Under the pieces are notes generated by a model. That model saw nothing but the letters and a program-made list of their open reading frames with translations. It searched no databases and was not told the DNA's origin. Of a stretch of DNA of 49,305 nucleotides, positions 16,983-24,325 are shown in pieces. Source of the DNA: Muribaculaceae bacterium (lineage in GTDB: Bacteria > Bacteroidota > Bacteroidia > Bacteroidales > Muribaculaceae); assembly GCA_017620885.1 (NCBI GenBank), contig JAGAUF010000048.1, positions 1 through 49,305 on the forward strand. Direction: 5' to 3'. The position numbers were made by a program, and so were the translations under genes. The first letter of the stretch is position 1; every line of letters begins with the position of its first letter.

Positions 16983-17014
16983 CAAAATTACAAATAAATT
17001 TTGTGGCTTCCAAA
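16983..17014 (-). promoter_or_regulatory. Promoter of the DJ-1/yigZ operon
   Basis: On the minus strand TTTG (complement of 17011-17014), a 20-base spacer and TAATTTTG (complement of 16983-16990) match the Bacteroidetes consensus exactly. The start codon is about 50 bases downstream. Confidence 0.82.
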
Positions 17015-17032
17015 TGTTTTGAGATATTTTTG
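17000..17032 (+). promoter_or_regulatory. Promoter of the apbE-rmuC operon
   Basis: TTTG at 17000-17003, a 21-base spacer and TATTTTTG at 17025-17032 fit the consensus. Its -33 region interleaves with that of the divergent DJ-1 promoter. The leader to the ATG at 17170 is about 130 bases. Confidence 0.65.
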
Positions 17033-17132
17033 CATAAGTGAGCGCTCTTAAATATCATTGCTAAAATATCACTCATTAAAGATAGTGGCTGTTTACATTC
17101 CTTATTAACCAGTCTCTAAGAATAATCATATT

Positions 17133-17152
17133 GCATAATCGGAAGATTATGC
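17133..17152 (+). promoter_or_regulatory. Perfect inverted repeat before apbE
   Basis: GCATAATC (17133-17140), loop GGAA, GATTATGC (17145-17152): an 8-bp perfect palindrome with a tetraloop, 17 bases before the chosen apbE start. It may be an operator or a translation-modulating hairpin. Confidence 0.4.
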
Positions 17153-17169
17153 GTAATTTTGCTATCGTT

Positions 17170-18165
17170 ATGAAAATATATAAAAACAAAGTCAGGCTTT
17201 CCTTTGTTGCGGTTCTTGTCGTGCTTCTGATTGCGGGATGCGAACGTGCGTATCAGTACCAATACAAGGAAGGAATGGTATGGAATACGGTTTATCATAT
17301 ATCATATAAAGGGCCGGCATCGTTGGGCGATTCAATTTCGGTTGTCCTTGACAGTGTCGGCAAATCACTTTCTGTATTTGATCCCTCATCGCTTGTCAGC
17401 CGGGTAAATGCGAGCGATTCAACTAAAGTGGATGCGATGTTTGCCGATGTCTATTCCATATCGCGGAAAGTCAATGAAGAGAGCGGCCGCAGGTATGATC
17501 CGACGCTTTCGCCTCTTATTACGGCATGGGGATTCGGTAAGGGACATAAAGCGAATACGGATACCGCACGGATTGACTCGATTATGCAGTTTGTGGGAAT
17601 TGAGAAAACGAATCTGTCTGACGGAATTCTTAAAAAGAAAGACATACGTGTACAATTCAATTTCTCCTCTGTGGCAAAAGGGTATGGCTGCGACGCCATA
17701 GCCCGGATGTTCCGGCGCAACGGAGTGACCGACTATCTTATAGAGATAGGAGGGGAGATTGCCGTAAACGGGGAATCGCCCGACAGAGGAAAATGGCGGA
17801 TATCGGTAGACAGGCCGATAGAATCGGCGGATAGCGAGATTCATGAATCGCAAGTATTAATCGAAATTAATTCCGGAGGAATGGCGACATCGGGCAATTA
17901 TCGAAATTTCCATGACTTAAACGGAGTGAGAGTCGGCCATACTATTGACCGTTTAAATGGTCGTCCGGCTCATACGGATGTGGCGAGCGCGACGGTGATT
18001 GCCGACTGCAGTGCGGAGGCCGATGCATACGCCACTGCGCTGATGGCAATGGGTTATAAAGATGGGCGTGAACTGGCAGAGCGGAAAAAGATGCCGGTTA
18101 TGATAATTTTGCATAACGGTAATGTCTGGATGTCGGACGAATTTAAAAAATATGTGACGAAATGA
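17170..18165 (+). CDS. apbE: FAD:protein FMN transferase (ApbE), lipoprotein
   Basis: Predicted envelope-anchored flavin transferase that attaches FMN to Thr/Ser of target proteins such as NqrB/NqrC or RnfG/RnfD. The protein has 331 residues. Its N-terminal lipoprotein signal ends LIAGC with Cys24 as the lipidated residue. MVWNTVYHIS, SSVAKGYGCDAIA, YLIEIGGEIAVNG and SGNYRNF followed by GHTIDRLNGRP match the ApbE fold and its FAD/Mg-binding blocks. I chose the ATG at 17170 because it gives a compact signal peptide; an ATG at 17149 lies inside the palindrome. The stop overlaps the rmuC start (ATGA), so the two genes are translationally coupled. Confidence 0.92.
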   Translation: MKIYKNKVRLSFVAVLVVLLIAGCERAYQYQYKEGMVWNTVYHISYKGPASLGDSISVVLDSVGKSLSVFDPSSLVSRVNASDSTKVDAMFADVYSISRKVNEESGRRYDPTLSPLITAWGFGKGHKANTDTARIDSIMQFVGIEKTNLSDGILKKKDIRVQFNFSSVAKGYGCDAIARMFRRNGVTDYLIEIGGEIAVNGESPDRGKWRISVDRPIESADSEIHESQVLIEINSGGMATSGNYRNFHDLNGVRVGHTIDRLNGRPAHTDVASATVIADCSAEADAYATALMAMGYKDGRELAERKKMPVMIILHNGNVWMSDEFKKYVTK

Positions 18166-19286
18166 TGGATACAGTGATTTTGGCAACGGTCATATTTGCA
18201 TTATGTGTTTTGACGGCTTATCTCGTCATACGTTTGTCACGCGTTCAGAGAATGGTTGCTGACTGCGACGTGCTTAAGCAGAAACTTGATGAATCTGAGG
18301 TGGCGCGTAGACGAGCAGAGGAAGAGTTGAGCAGGTTTGAATCCGATTCTCGTTCAAGGAGGAGCCTCAACGATGTACTCGAACCTTTTCGCGATAGCCT
18401 TGACCGTTTCAATCGTACCTTTACGGATTCGAGAGTGCAGGATGCCGCTGTATATCAGAGTCTTAAAGACCAACTCTCGCAACTGATGAAGCTAAACAGC
18501 AGTATAGGCGATGAAGCGCGTGCGCTAACGGAGGCCCTGAAAGGCAACGCAAAGGTGCAGGGAGACTGGGGAGAAATGATTCTTGAGAAACTTCTGGAAA
18601 CAGCAGGGCTGATACGCGGAGTAAATTTCGAGGTGCAGGTGAGCAGAGATGCCGACGGCAAGGTGCTGACCGATGAAGAGGGTAAAATCTGCCGCCCTGA
18701 TGTCGTGGTAATGCTGCCGGGAGGCAGGTGCCTAATTGTGGATAGTAAAGTTTCCTTGACCGACTATGTACGTATGTGTGAGTCGCAGACAGAAGAGGAG
18801 CGTGCTGCGTATCTGAAACGTCATATTCAGAGCGTCCGCCGACACATTGACGAGCTTGCCGCAAAGGGTTATGAAAAAATCGTCAAAGGTGCTGCCGAGC
18901 ACGTTCTTATGTTTATGCCCATTGAGGGAGCATTCTTATCTGCAATATCGGGCGACCGGGATCTATGCGAATACTCTTTCCGCAAACGTGTGGTAATAGT
19001 TAGTCCGGCGCATTTGTTATCTACGCTTCATCTTGTGTCGCAGTTATGGCGCAGTGAGAAGCAGGATAAAAATGCCGCTGAAATCGCACGTCAGGCCGGA
19101 TTGCTTTATGACCGTTTTGTACAGTTCACCGAGGAATTTCGTAAGATTGAAAAGGCTCTGCAGGCCGGTCTGAAAGAGTATGACGACTGTGCGCGTCGTC
19201 TTTCGGAGGGCAATCTTTCGCTTGTGGCCCGCGCAGAGAAATTACGTGAGCTTGGCGCTAAAACGCAAAAGAAACTCTCGGACTAA
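18162..19286 (+). CDS. rmuC: DNA recombination protein RmuC
   Basis: RmuC family protein, thought to limit inversions between short repeats and containing a PD-(D/E)xK-like nuclease domain. Of 374 residues, an N-terminal membrane helix (about 3-22) anchors the protein. A coiled coil (about 30-70) follows, then the RmuC domain with GDWGEMILEKLLETAGLIRGVNFEVQ-type sequence, RPDVVVMLPGGRCLIVDSKVSL (the Asp...Asp-x-Lys core) and VLMFMPIEGAFLSA. Start overlaps the apbE stop by four bases. The stop codon overlaps the stop of the convergent patatin gene. Confidence 0.95.
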   Translation: MMDTVILATVIFALCVLTAYLVIRLSRVQRMVADCDVLKQKLDESEVARRRAEEELSRFESDSRSRRSLNDVLEPFRDSLDRFNRTFTDSRVQDAAVYQSLKDQLSQLMKLNSSIGDEARALTEALKGNAKVQGDWGEMILEKLLETAGLIRGVNFEVQVSRDADGKVLTDEEGKICRPDVVVMLPGGRCLIVDSKVSLTDYVRMCESQTEEERAAYLKRHIQSVRRHIDELAAKGYEKIVKGAAEHVLMFMPIEGAFLSAISGDRDLCEYSFRKRVVIVSPAHLLSTLHLVSQLWRSEKQDKNAAEIARQAGLLYDRFVQFTEEFRKIEKALQAGLKEYDDCARRLSEGNLSLVARAEKLRELGAKTQKKLSD

Positions 19287-21655
19287 CGCAGGAATCTCGG
19301 AGCTTGGAAGTAGAGCCCGAATGATATACCGAAATTGAAATTGCGTGCGGGATAAGTCAGGTAATTGCCGTAGATAGAGAGCGTTGCGAATGAAAAATTA
19401 TAGACCGCGGCTATTTCACCGATGAATTCTGCCCGGCGCATCCATCCCTTGTATACAGCCTGATTTCCGTTGTGGGAAAGTTCTCTTACGGGAGCGAAGA
19501 TATAGAAATCACCGCGTAGCTGAAGATTTCCTATCGGTTTCCATATCGGCACAATGCCGGCGGCAAGATAATTATCGGCTCGAAATCCTATGTTGAAATA
19601 GTTTTTAGTCGCCGGTGTCGGCGCGAAAGAGGGTGCGTTGATGAGGGTGGCTGTATAATTCTGGTAAAGAGGACCGAACGTGGCTACGCCGTTGGCCATC
19701 CAGCCCAGTGAGAAATGTCGGTGCAGAGGATAGAAACTGCGGTAAGAAAGCTCTATGCGTGCGCGCGATCTGCCTGTAAGAGGATCTTTAGCACCTGTAA
19801 TGCCGTCGGTGAAGGTGCTTTTGTCATAGTAATAGAGGGCGTAAGCATGCAGATCTTCCCCGAAGGTGGGATACATCTGATGATTTAAAGTATTCTTCTG
19901 ATAGCCGATGCGTAATGCCCATACATTGTGGGTGGAGCGGTCTTTGCGTTCACTGTCATAATCCTCAATTGTATTGGTAGGGAAATAATCATCGGTAAGA
20001 TAGCCGTATCCTGCAGAAAAATACCCTTTTCCTTTTCGACCCATGGCCCATCCGAAATTGGCCCGTAAATAATTTTCATGGTTATTTATAAAGGTAGGAG
20101 TTTTGCTCTGATAGAATAGCAATTCTGAATCGTAGAATTTCTGCCGCGACAATACACCCTGCATCTCAACGTATGAAGGAGTTTTGGTGCGCATGGCGAA
20201 GCGAGCCGAGAGCATTCCGGCGTAATATGATTGCCCGAGCCAACCGGAAATGTCGATATCCATTGAATTGAAGGAAAGCGTATGATAGCCTAACGATACG
20301 TATAGCATTGAGTTGGTGGATGACGTTACCCATCCTCCCACGCCGGCGCTCCATCGATTTTTCACTGTCGCGTCAAGGGAAAGGATATGCGGATCATTGC
20401 CAGGTTCGGCCTGTGGAATGAGGTCGGATATTTTGCCGCTGCTGATGGCGCGGTAGTATGCGTCACGGCAATAGTCCATACCGAACGGTTTATCTTCGTT
20501 GCGCGTGAACAGGAAACTGAGATAACGGGCTTGCGAAGGCGTAAGATTGCCAGTCGCGTGTACGGAATCAAAGACGATGACAGGTGTTTGGCTTTTAAAT
20601 GTCTCGCGTCGTCGTGTCACCTCCTCCGGCTCTATCCGCCACGGACACCGCGCCTTGATGCTGTCTACCATCTCAAGCCCCGTCTTGTAACCGATAGAAT
20701 ATATCTCTTTCGCCTTGTCGAAATCCAACACCCCGAAATTCTGCACAGGCACCTGTATTTTTACTCCGTATTTTTCAGGCAGATCGTAATCATTCCTTTG
20801 GATTATGAGGTCTTCGAGCTGACTATATACGTTGCCCGGGATTGGCTTTCCGTCAGCCTTCGACACGCTGACGCCCACCATAAATTCAGGATTGAAGTCG
20901 CGGTGCATCACGTCGACAGGGAAATTGTCATAGATGCCTCCGTCGTATGCCAATACTCCATCCAATACTATTGGCTTGAACACCAACGGGAAAGACATCG
21001 AAGCTCGCACGGAATTGCCCAATGAACCTTCCTTGCAGACGATTTTGTGCTTATGGTAAACATCGGAGGTCACGCAGCGGAAGGGTACGAAGAGGTTGTC
21101 AAAATTTTCACCGCATTGCTCTGTATAGGGAGCGTAAAGCCACATAAACTCAAAATTCATCGGAAGAGGATTGATGAGATTGGAAGGAAGGACGCCACTC
21201 TGGAAAATTGAGCTATCTTTAGGATTTATATGCAGTTGTAGCCAGCGGGGAGTAGGTGCCGGCTCATCAAAATAATACGTCAGATTCTTGTCTATCGTTC
21301 CCGATGACCAAGACCTGAACGCCTCCGATGTGAACAATTCCATCATATCTTCGGGCGAATATCCGCACGCATATAGCGAACCGACAATTGCTCCCATCGA
21401 TGTTCCTGCGATGAAATCGATTGGTATGCCGGCATCTTCAAGAGCTTTTATGACGCCTACGTGAGCGATGCCTTTTGCTCCCCCTCCCGACAATACAAGC
21501 CCGACCTTACCTCTCTTCATAGATGCCTGATTCTCAGTAGTGTCAGAGAGATTTTCAGGATTTTCGGCTGCGTAGGCGGTTAAAGTCGTTGTCACTAAAA
21601 TCATTAAGACAGCGAGCCATCGACTATTATGGGAAGGGAATGAGGATGTGGCCAT
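19283..21655 (-). CDS. Patatin-like phospholipase with C-terminal outer membrane barrel
   Basis: Predicted outer-membrane lipolytic protein of the PlpD-like architecture. The protein has 790 residues. A signal peptide ends near residue 30 (TLTAYAA). The patatin domain (about 50-250) has the oxyanion loop GGGAKG (57-62), nucleophile GTSMG (Ser86) and the dyad DGG (Asp238). A POTRA-like region follows (about 355-440), then a C-terminal half rich in alternating aromatic beta-strands, as in BamA/Omp85-type barrels. I chose the ATG at 21655 because the longer GTG-initiated frame from 21721 runs through the folC terminator hairpin and lacks a signal-peptide start. The gene is tail-to-tail with rmuC, their stop codons overlapping at CTAA. 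Confidence 0.92.
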   Translation of the reverse strand: MATSSFPSHNSRWLAVLMILVTTTLTAYAAENPENLSDTTENQASMKRGKVGLVLSGGGAKGIAHVGVIKALEDAGIPIDFIAGTSMGAIVGSLYACGYSPEDMMELFTSEAFRSWSSGTIDKNLTYYFDEPAPTPRWLQLHINPKDSSIFQSGVLPSNLINPLPMNFEFMWLYAPYTEQCGENFDNLFVPFRCVTSDVYHKHKIVCKEGSLGNSVRASMSFPLVFKPIVLDGVLAYDGGIYDNFPVDVMHRDFNPEFMVGVSVSKADGKPIPGNVYSQLEDLIIQRNDYDLPEKYGVKIQVPVQNFGVLDFDKAKEIYSIGYKTGLEMVDSIKARCPWRIEPEEVTRRRETFKSQTPVIVFDSVHATGNLTPSQARYLSFLFTRNEDKPFGMDYCRDAYYRAISSGKISDLIPQAEPGNDPHILSLDATVKNRWSAGVGGWVTSSTNSMLYVSLGYHTLSFNSMDIDISGWLGQSYYAGMLSARFAMRTKTPSYVEMQGVLSRQKFYDSELLFYQSKTPTFINNHENYLRANFGWAMGRKGKGYFSAGYGYLTDDYFPTNTIEDYDSERKDRSTHNVWALRIGYQKNTLNHQMYPTFGEDLHAYALYYYDKSTFTDGITGAKDPLTGRSRARIELSYRSFYPLHRHFSLGWMANGVATFGPLYQNYTATLINAPSFAPTPATKNYFNIGFRADNYLAAGIVPIWKPIGNLQLRGDFYIFAPVRELSHNGNQAVYKGWMRRAEFIGEIAAVYNFSFATLSIYGNYLTYPARNFNFGISFGLYFQAPRFLR

Positions 21656-21688
21656 GTTAGTGTTTTTCAGGTAGATATAGAATTGTGA

Positions 21689-21725
21689 AAAGGTGAGTGA
21701 CGCAGTAATGTCGTCACTCACCTTT
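21689..21725 (-). terminator. Terminator of the folC transcript
   Basis: AAAGGTGAGTGACG (21689-21702) and CGTCACTCACCTTT (21712-21725) form a perfect 14-bp stem with a 9-base loop. Reading on the minus strand it ends in CCTTTTC, directly after the folC stop at 21751. Confidence 0.8.
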
Positions 21726-21750
21726 ATAACGCGGTGTGCGGGTGATTGGT

Positions 21751-23058
21751 TTATTTTCGTTCGTCGAGGGCTTTGAGCAGATCAGCCACGATGAATGTCG
21801 AACCACCTATGAAAACTACGTCTTCGGGGTGGGCGGCGTTGTGAGCCGCTGTATAAGCCTCATATACAGTGGGGTAGGACGCTCCTTTGATTCCGGCGGC
21901 AGCAGCTTTGTCTACGAGTTTGTCTACTGCGAGCGCACGAGGTATGGCGGCCTGTGTAAGATAATATTTGGCGTTTTTCGGGAAGAGTCGCAATATTTCA
22001 TCTACTGCTTTGTCAGCTACGAATCCCATCACTATGTGCAGTTGATTCCCGGGACGCTTTTCCATAATGCGTTCGAGCTGGCAAAAATTGTATCTCAGAC
22101 CGCCCTCGTTGTGACCGGTATCGCAGATTGTCAGCGGTTTGTCGCAGAGACGTGTCCACCGTCCGCGCAGTCCGGTGTTCTTTTCAACGTTTGCGATACC
22201 GTCACGTATCTCTTCATTGCTGAGATCAATACCTGCGCGAGTCAGCATTTTTACCGCTGCAAGCACAGTGTTCAGATTTTTCAACTGATAATCGCCTGAC
22301 AAAGGACAATGAAATTCTCCGATGCCGTCAGCCTCCCCTTCGATGCCTCCTTCCGGATTGGAAACGGCGCGTATGAGAGGCCTCTTATCTTCTGCGAATG
22401 TGCCTTCAGTCCCGACTTCTGCAATTTTGTCTTCGAACACCTTCCGCACTTCTCCCTCTGCCTCACCGATAACGACCGGGATGCCGCTTTTGATAATGCC
22501 GGCTTTCTCTTTCGCGATTTGAGGGAGAGTAGAGCCGAGGAATTGTGTATGGTCGGGGGAAATATTCGTAATTACGCAGGCTTCGGGAGTGATGATGTTG
22601 GTGGAATCGAGGCGTCCTCCCATCCCGACTTCTATTACGGCGTAGTCCACTTTCTCCTTGGCAAACCAGTCGAACGCCAGCATCATAGTAAGTTCAAAGA
22701 ACGAAGGATGTCCTTCATATCCGCTTTTCAGGAATCGTTCTACAAAACCCGCTACATCTTCACGCGGTATCATATTGCCGTTGATACGGATGCGTTCCCG
22801 GAAATCTACGAGATGAGGCGATGTGTAAAGTCCTGTTTTATAGCCATGCTGCTGCAGGATAGCGGCTATAAGATGGGAGGTGCTGCCTTTGCCGTTTGTC
22901 CCGGCAATGTGTATGGATTTGAATTTGCGGTGGGGATGTCCGAAAAATTCGTCAAGACGATGACTCGTTTCAAGTCCCGGTTTGTATGCTGCCGCACCGA
23001 TGCGGCTGAACATAGGTAGCTGGCGAAAAAGATATTCTGTTGCTTCGTTATAGTCCAT
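21751..23058 (-). CDS. folC: Bifunctional folylpolyglutamate synthase/dihydrofolate synthase
   Basis: Mur-ligase-fold enzyme that adds glutamate to dihydropteroate and folates. The protein has 435 residues. The P-loop IHIAGTNGKGSTSH (about 49-62) is the FolC signature. It is followed by YTSPHLVDFRERIRING, VIEVGMGGRLDSTN and NISPDHTQFLG. The C-terminal ligase domain contains TICDTGHNEGGL. Length is typical. The gene start overlaps the end of the upstream chromate transporter gene by 11 bases, so it is the last gene of the DUF3825/chrA/chrA/folC operon. A strong terminator follows. Confidence 0.94.
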   Translation of the reverse strand: MDYNEATEYLFRQLPMFSRIGAAAYKPGLETSHRLDEFFGHPHRKFKSIHIAGTNGKGSTSHLIAAILQQHGYKTGLYTSPHLVDFRERIRINGNMIPREDVAGFVERFLKSGYEGHPSFFELTMMLAFDWFAKEKVDYAVIEVGMGGRLDSTNIITPEACVITNISPDHTQFLGSTLPQIAKEKAGIIKSGIPVVIGEAEGEVRKVFEDKIAEVGTEGTFAEDKRPLIRAVSNPEGGIEGEADGIGEFHCPLSGDYQLKNLNTVLAAVKMLTRAGIDLSNEEIRDGIANVEKNTGLRGRWTRLCDKPLTICDTGHNEGGLRYNFCQLERIMEKRPGNQLHIVMGFVADKAVDEILRLFPKNAKYYLTQAAIPRALAVDKLVDKAAAAGIKGASYPTVYEAYTAAHNAAHPEDVVFIGGSTFIVADLLKALDERK

Positions 23059-23659
23059 ATATCAAAAAGCCGGCTATTCCGGCCAAAATTATTACAAAGA
23101 TAGGATGAATTTTAATCTTCTCTCCCTTCCATTTCACCGGGAAATAAACGAGACAGAAAGATATGATACAAATTATTATATTTACAATCAGCTGCCACCC
23201 TACGCCGTTGGGATTGAAATTGGCATTGTTCATAAGCATAATGGCAGCCGAGGCAATCAGTCCTACTACTACCGGGCGAAGACCGGAGAAAATACCCTTG
23301 ATGATTCCGCTCTCGTGGTGGCGGCGAATGAAATGCGAACTGTAAATCACGAGGAAGAAAGAGGGGAGAACTACTGCGAGAGTCGCAAGGCACGACCCAA
23401 GTAGACCGTAGACGATGCCTTTATAGGCCGCATCGACGTGCTGCGGTGCCACAAATCCGATATACGTGGCCGAATTGATTCCTATCGGACCGGGCGTCAT
23501 CTGCGAAATGGCTACAATATCGGTAAACATCTGTTCCGAAATCCACCCGGGATCCACTACCGAGCTCTCCACAAGCGAGAGCATGGCATATCCGCCCCCG
23601 AATCCGAAAATACCTATTTTGACGTATGCCCATATAAGCTGGAGATAAATGTTATGCAT
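23048..23659 (-). CDS. Chromate transporter family protein (short ChrA, second of pair)
   Basis: A 203-residue single-domain CHR protein with about six membrane helices. The family signature FGFGGGYAMLSLVESSVV (19-36) and MTPGPIGINSATYIGF (54-69) are present. Short CHR proteins are usually encoded in pairs that act together as a heterodimeric exporter. Chromate efflux is established for some members only; the real substrate here is unknown. It overlaps its partner gene by 8 bases upstream and folC by 11 bases downstream, which suggests tight translational coupling. Confidence 0.9.
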   Translation of the reverse strand: MHNIYLQLIWAYVKIGIFGFGGGYAMLSLVESSVVDPGWISEQMFTDIVAISQMTPGPIGINSATYIGFVAPQHVDAAYKGIVYGLLGSCLATLAVVLPSFFLVIYSSHFIRRHHESGIIKGIFSGLRPVVVGLIASAAIMLMNNANFNPNGVGWQLIVNIIICIISFCLVYFPVKWKGEKIKIHPIFVIILAGIAGFLIYGL

Positions 23660-24278
23660 TGCCGTCCTCCTTTCTTATGCTCTTATGTGTATGTCGGAAA
23701 TATAGGTAGCCTCCTGCCGCTCCTAATACAATGTAGAGGATAGGATTGGATAAGAAGCCGATGTCGAGTGAGATCATAAGCGCGACTATCGCCGGAATCC
23801 AGATTGTATTCAGTCGGATTTTCGCAGCTTTTGCCGATGAGATGACCGGCGCGACAATCAATGCTACGACGGCCGGACGTATCCCCATGAAGATTGAGGA
23901 GATTACGTGATTATTTTTTATAGTTTCCGGGGTCAGGAATATTGCAATTGCGAGTATGATGATGAATGAAGGAAGAATTGTTCCTAATGCGGCAATCACT
24001 GCACCCTTCCCTTTGCGAAGGCTATCTCCAATGGCTGTGGCAATATTGACGGCAAGAATCCCGGGCAAGCTCTGTGCAACGGCTAAAAGATCAAGAAAAT
24101 CTTCCCGTTTTATCCAGTGATGCTTGTCCACGATTTCTCGTTCGATAATCGAAATCATCGCCCATCCGCCGCCAAATGTGAAGGCTCCGATTTTCATAAA
24201 AGAGAGGAAAAGCTTCAGGCACAGATTGCTCTCCTCGCGCTCGACCTCCTTCTCCTCAAATTTTTCTATATTGCTCAT
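23652..24278 (-). CDS. Chromate transporter family protein (short ChrA, first of pair)
   Basis: A 208-residue CHR-domain membrane protein, partner of the overlapping downstream gene. Signature blocks are FTFGGGWAMISIIEREIV and AVAQSLPGILAVNIATAIG; the first Gly-rich turn and the Pro-Gly after Gln-Ser define the family. A charged N-terminus (NIEKFEEKEVEREESN) precedes the first helix. I chose the ATG at 24278; a TTG two codons earlier (24284) is less likely. The pairing with a second, divergent CHR domain matches the N-type/C-type heterodimer arrangement. Confidence 0.9.
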   Translation of the reverse strand: MSNIEKFEEKEVEREESNLCLKLFLSFMKIGAFTFGGGWAMISIIEREIVDKHHWIKREDFLDLLAVAQSLPGILAVNIATAIGDSLRKGKGAVIAALGTILPSFIIILAIAIFLTPETIKNNHVISSIFMGIRPAVVALIVAPVISSAKAAKIRLNTIWIPAIVALMISLDIGFLSNPILYIVLGAAGGYLYFRHTHKSIRKEDGNA

Positions 24279-24325
24279 CTTCAAAAATATGACCTTTCCG
24301 ATGATGGTTAATAGAGAAATATTTT

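Noticed and set aside
21656..21721. N-terminal extension of the patatin protein from a GTG
   Set aside because: It crosses the folC terminator and would place the signal peptide internally.
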